From: Phorcus lineatus
Lineage: Eukaryota > Mollusca > Gastropoda > Trochida > Trochidae
Length of the DNA: 64,000 nucleotides
Direction of reading: 5' to 3'
NCBI GenBank assembly: GCA_921293015.1
Contig: OV121088.1
Coordinates: 37,510,836-37,574,835 of the forward strand
Under the pieces are notes generated by a model that did no database searches, was not told the origin of the DNA, and saw nothing but the letters and a program-made list of their open reading frames with translations. Below, piece after piece: positions 59,387 through 64,000 of the stretch; position 1 is the first letter of the stretch, and every line of letters starts with the position of its first letter. A program made the position numbers and the translations under genes.

Positions 59387-61292
59387 TTCTGTACGCAAGC
59401 CTTAAAGGGACCATTCCAGCGGCTCATCCGCCATCTTGAAATGTTAGCATTGCGAAAAATCAAATGTGCTGTATTATGCTAATTCATTGACAAGAAATAA
59501 CTAATAGATTTGTAGAAGAGGGGCATATTTACAAATAATTCAAAATAAAAGTTGTCAGTTACAATGTGTTGTCGCGGTAATGCAGTCCACATTTGTAGCT
59601 GCGATGATTGGCTTCATTTCACGAAGTTTTTCTTTTTTGATCGATATACTTTATTCCAATACAATTCACGAAAAATGAATGTTCATACCAGTTTAACATA
59701 CGCCTTATTGGCATTTTTTTTCGTAGCTTCAAGATAAACCCCCTTTTTCCGTTGACGCAGGTTACAAGGAAATAGAATAAAAGCGCAAGAATTTTTACTA
59801 CTTGAATGATTACACCCGAAATCAAAACAGCAAACCATATCGTAGTTCAAAGTAGTCACCACAGACTAGGAATTGTATCATGTAACTGTACAGTTACGTG
59901 GTTACTTAGCGCAGCCGCGCTTCAAACGTGATTCAGTTTAGGTATTCCCCAGAAGTTAAAGGTGAAGGTCGTTCGGAACGAGACTTGCAGGCCCTATTCT
60001 GTAGTCTTTCCAGTAATATAAGGATTCTGCAATTTTGCTTTTTTGGCGTGTTTTATTATTTTTTTTGTCCACCGATTTTGTGGACCCGACTTAGCCCAAA
60101 CCGCTAAAGCTACAACAGCCAAACTTCGCAGGCTGGTAGAACTTCATGAGAAGGGGTTCTAATAAGCTTTTGGGCTTAATCGGATTAAGCGTTAAAGGCA
60201 CAGTACCACTCAAATTTTCAAAAATTAACATGGGATTTTTTTTCAAAATGCACTTAGAGACCTGAAACGTTTTTTAAATGATAGGCAATTACATTTGGAG
60301 CAAAAAAGTAAACCATGGCGACTTCGTAGCATGCATACTTACGCCGCCATATTACTTTTTTTGACTTTTTGAAATTTTCGGACCCCACGCACCTTTGAGA
60401 ATCTTCTCCGACGAAGATACTAGCATCTCAGAGCTGAAAGTTACATATGTTGTAGCTGAAGTACTGAGGAGAAAAGGATACTCTAAATTTTTCCTCAAAC
60501 TTTAATCCTTTTTACTCAGCAACCCTTCGAAGTCGGGCGACTTAGCTCCTGTGACCATGTTCAAGGGGCGATAACTCAAAAAGTTAGACTCACAACTGCA
60601 AAATTTTCTCAGGAATGTGAAACCACTATAGGCACTTTACAAATCAATTAAAACATTGGTCGCGAACAGTCATTTCCGTTCACAATAATCGATCAAAATC
60701 GGAAAAAATACCTTTTTCAAAATTAACATGGGGTAATTTTTCAAAATTGACTTAGAGACTTGAAACTTGTTTTGAAAGAAGCGTAATATCAATTCAAACA
60801 AAAAAGTAACTCATGACGAATTCGTATGTGTCATGGTTTTTTAGCATTATCAACTTCTTTGCAATAATCGCAGTTTGGTTACGAAACTTGGTCACATAAA
60901 ACATGCTGCTGTGGACTAATGCGTGAGCCAATCTTCATGAAACTTTCAGGATTGATTGCTAACATGACTATGTTTGTACTGAATGTGTTTTTACAGCGCT
61001 GAATCCTGTCGGCGTCGCTTGCGACTATATTTTTTACTTTCACTTTTTCTCAACATTTGCAAATGATGTGCATGAACTACTTCATTGTTGTGAAGCTATT
61101 TAGTTTATCATATGTTGTACCATCACCAACTACAGAGATTCATACTCCAAATGTAGGGCAAATCACCATTAGCTTGGGTAATGGTTTTACGGTTTTTAGA
61201 ATTAATACAATAATTTTTCTATTTGCAATGTAAATTCAATAGTATCAAACTGCAGTATATTTTTTTGTCTTTTCATAGATTGATTTAGCAAA

Positions 61293-63837
61293 ATGGCCGC
61301 AAATGTTCTTGGGATGGCGTTCATCCCCTACTACAATCACATAGTCCAGTTACTGGAGACAAACCAGGAGTTAAAAAAAACTGCAACAGGTACATATCGT
61401 TTAAAAATAAGTGTTTTTCTGTTGAAAAACGATTGTAAATATGAATGTGTAACTGTTTCTCATTTGATGACATGTCTTATCCTTCTGAAAATAGAAAGAA
61501 TTTTTGTGCATAGATGAATTCTCATGTATAATATCAAATACGAATCATGAATATGAAAAATTTCAAATCTTTGAAGAGCATTTAGAAGTGATGTACACAA
61601 GATTTCTGGATAACAATAAAAAAAGTTGTTATCCATTTAAGATGCGCGGTATTATCGGTATATCAGTATGTCGGTATATTGCAATTCAGAAACCTCACGA
61701 TACGTACTGGTACAGTCTTCTGAAAATATCCGCTATATTAGAAGTTTTAGAATTAACTGTTTTCGTGTAAAATTGCAGAAAAAACATTACAAAAACACCA
61801 TATATATGATTTTACTGAAAGTTGTAAACAAAGGCGAACGTTCAAAGTAGAAATAGCACATACATGTTGAAATACGAAACCAGTCACTTAATTTTCTCTC
61901 TTTGCAAAATGACGTGCAGTTGAGCATTGATCACTGTAATAATTGCTTTTATTTAGTCGAGAGAACATGGAAAGACTAAAATATGAAAAGTACCAATATA
62001 TTGCAATATGTATTGCAATACGCTTTTCTGTATCACAATATATTGGGATATGGAAATGAGGACCGATACCCATCCTTATTATCCATAAAGTCTTGTTTTC
62101 CTTACAAAAAATGTCATTGTTATTAAAGTGTACATTAAAATATTAATAATTAATTCATATAGTTTGAATGTCATACATTTACTTCTTGTGTGTAAATCAT
62201 TATGTTCCTATATTCATGAATCACAGGAATCCTCAAACAGATGGCCTGGCCTGCAGGTGGAGCTCTGGCAGGAGGAGTTTTCTTCGGACCAGTTGGTGCT
62301 ATGGTTGGAGGACTTGCAGGTGAACATCTAAACATTTAATCTTGTTCATCATCGGTGGATCCAGGAATTTTGGAAGGGGGAGTTCAGCTACTGAAAATGT
62401 GTGGGTTCAGCCTCTGGGGTCACTAATTTTACAGTGAAATGTTAATAGGGGAAACCACTGCTGTAACATCAGGATCTATTTATCTATGGTGCTCCGATAA
62501 TCCCACAATATTTCTCTGCATGGCCCTCAGACGAACAGCTGATGAAAATTTTTTTAAATGAAACAGAAATTGAGCAATATTAGCATAACCTTAATGAGAA
62601 CGTTACAGGGGATAGTGCTATAACCCAGCAGGCATCTACCGTCATTTTGATGTCGAAATGTGGTTGATTTCAGGTCAGGACGTCGACTGACCATTTTTCG
62701 ACGTCGGAACAACGTTAGTTTCCTGACGTTGAAATTTGGTTGGGTTTTGATGTTGTTTCAACGTCATCAGAACAACTTAAAACTGACAACTAATTACTTT
62801 TATGACATTTCATTATCGTTGATAACATCAAATAAGTTAAGAAATGTTTTAAAGAATGAAATGAAGAATGCAAAAACGAACAGCTATCATTGACATTTAA
62901 AAAGTGTTATTAATATTGGGATTTGATAAAAAAAAAGTTAATTTCTTTCATTTTCACAATAAAGGGAGGTAATTCTGTTCTTATAACTAATTAGAATTAA
63001 CAAGGTATGTTGTATTTTTCAACAGTTTTTATTTTTTCATTAAAGTTCAAAAATGACAACATGAATTTTCAATTTGAATAAAGTTAGTAGTTCTTAAAAA
63101 ACGGTAATTGCCCATTTGTAACAAACGTTTATTTGCTGACACTTTGATCTAAATCGTTGCACTGTCATATAAACACAAACACCCTTGTCATTTAGTTCAT
63201 TTCCATTATTAGGATAATATCAATCATCCGACTCTTACTCCAAGGTCAACGAAAGAGCTGTTGATTAGAGTAAAGCCTCACAAATGATGCATGGATATAA
63301 ATATAAGAACGAAACAAAACTAACACAATTTGAATGATCATCAAGTCATGGCTTCAACGTTGAAGCGACGTGGAAATGACGTCAGATTTCGACGTCGCCG
63401 CAAATTTCAAATCCAATCAAATTTCAACGTTATTTCAACGTTGATAAACGACGTCGTTTCAATGTTGATACAACGGCAGATTGCCTGCTGGGAAATGGCT
63501 ATGAGATATAAGGGAATTCCAGTGAAGGAATTCAATAAATAAAATCTAATAATTCTGAATATTCATTTCAGTCTATATGAACCCTTGACTTTGTTTCTTG
63601 ATCTTTCTTGTAACAGGCTGTTTGATTGGTTACCTCATGAGTGATGAGTACCAATCACTGGTGGAGACAATTAAAGGACTTTCTGAAGAGGACAAGAAGA
63701 GACTCGTGGACGAGGTCCAAAAACTTGTTGGATCAAGTGGAATCGAAGCTCTCACAAAGTTCATCGGCACTCAGGCACAGCGGGAAATATTTCTGAATGT
63801 TCTCAACAAATTTACACAAGATATGAAAGGAGGCTAA
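61293..63837 (+). CDS. C19orf12-like small membrane protein, copy 3
   Basis: Exons 61293-61389, 62227-62319 and 63617-63837 join in frame as in copy 1. The exon 1 end reads KKTAT and the C-terminal part carries GTQAQREIF. The open frame is complete to the stop at 63835-63837. The leader of this copy has the altered ETS-like motif. The protein family, membrane hairpin and uncertainty are as for copy 1. Confidence 0.8.
62624..63492. mobile_element. Non-autonomous TIR element in intron 2 (unit 3)
   Basis: Third copy with the same termini. It shares GACGTCGACTG with unit 2. Confidence 0.7.
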
Positions 63838-64000
63838 TTGCAAATATATGTGCTCATTAATTAATCAATGGTTTTCTTGCTGTTTGCCTCATATTTCTTG
63901 ATAGTTGAAGAATCTTGTCCATCTAACAATGTGTTACTTCATACACTTCTTTCACACAGTTACTTGTATAGATCATAATACTAACCTGTCATCTGTCATT

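Larger units (their letters stand above)
43254..59655 (+). repeat. Tandem unit 2, split by an LTR element
   Basis: Same unit, with an extra 8.74 kb due to the retrotransposon at 50653-59386. Units 2 and 3 share variants against unit 1: AAAATTAACATGG, GTAGCTGAAG, GCAACAGG, GACGTCGACTG and CAGCGGG. They are therefore probably closer relatives of each other. Confidence 0.95.
59656..64000 (+). repeat. Tandem unit 3, runs off the window
   Basis: Matches units 1 and 2 from its start to base 64000, covering the leader, all three exons and the intron-2 TIR element. The LINE fragment and tail lie beyond the window. Confidence 0.95.

Noticed and set aside
60060-60060. A fourth, independent gene in the tandem units 5' of exon 1
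   Set aside because: The diverged direct repeats at 36140-36760 and their copies contain no conserved coding frame.

Overview
The window is AT-rich, intron-bearing metazoan DNA from an invertebrate. A mollusc or other lophotrochozoan is plausible, but the species cannot be fixed from the sequence. It holds few host genes and many nested repeats: a three-fold tandem duplication of a C19orf12-like host gene, broken pieces of a YqaJ-type nuclease gene, piggyBac and Harbinger DNA transposons with introns and splice sites, 5'-truncated LINE pieces, non-autonomous TIR elements, and one young Ty3/gypsy-type LTR retrotransposon.

Region 1 (1-29381) is one very large inverted repeat. Arm 1 (1-11795, possibly continuing beyond the window) and arm 2 (17569-29381) are near-identical reverse complements. 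From the outside inwards each arm carries about 2.3 kb of unrecognised sequence, a diverged ~195-bp tandem array, a piggyBac transposase gene split by the same in-frame TGA in both arms, and a complete Harbinger element of about 5 kb. The Harbinger element has two genes on opposite strands, a DDE transposase and a MADF (Myb/SANT-like) protein, whose exons interlock. Arm homology stops exactly at the inner Harbinger terminus. The 5.8-kb centre (11796-17568) holds a second, smaller fold-back (11796-13957) with a GC-rich minisatellite at its core, and a ~3.6-kb sequence bounded by short inverted repeats.

Region 2 (29382-35589) is single-copy-looking DNA with a promoter-like stretch, two exons of a YqaJ-type nuclease gene, and a 935-bp direct tandem duplication that copies the second of these exons.

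Region 3 (35590-64000) is a 7664-bp unit present in tandem three times (35590, 43254 and 59656; the third runs off the end). Each unit carries one three-exon C19orf12-like gene, with a non-autonomous TIR element in its second intron. The two complete units also show a LINE fragment interrupted by an 80-bp perfect hairpin and a 4 x 32-bp minisatellite. In unit 2 the gene has a one-base homopolymer contraction in exon 1, and an 8.73-kb LTR retrotransposon with LTRs that look identical (50653-59386) sits in its tail. Unit 1 preserves the exact empty site.

Relative order that can be inferred: the piggyBac TGA came before the inverted duplication; arm differences (12-bp indels, a Harbinger frameshift, a 24-bp tandem duplication) came after it; the host-gene unit was multiplied, with units 2 and 3 sharing variants against unit 1; the LTR element inserted last. 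An assembly artefact has to be excluded for both the inverted repeat and the tandem units before any biology is built on them.
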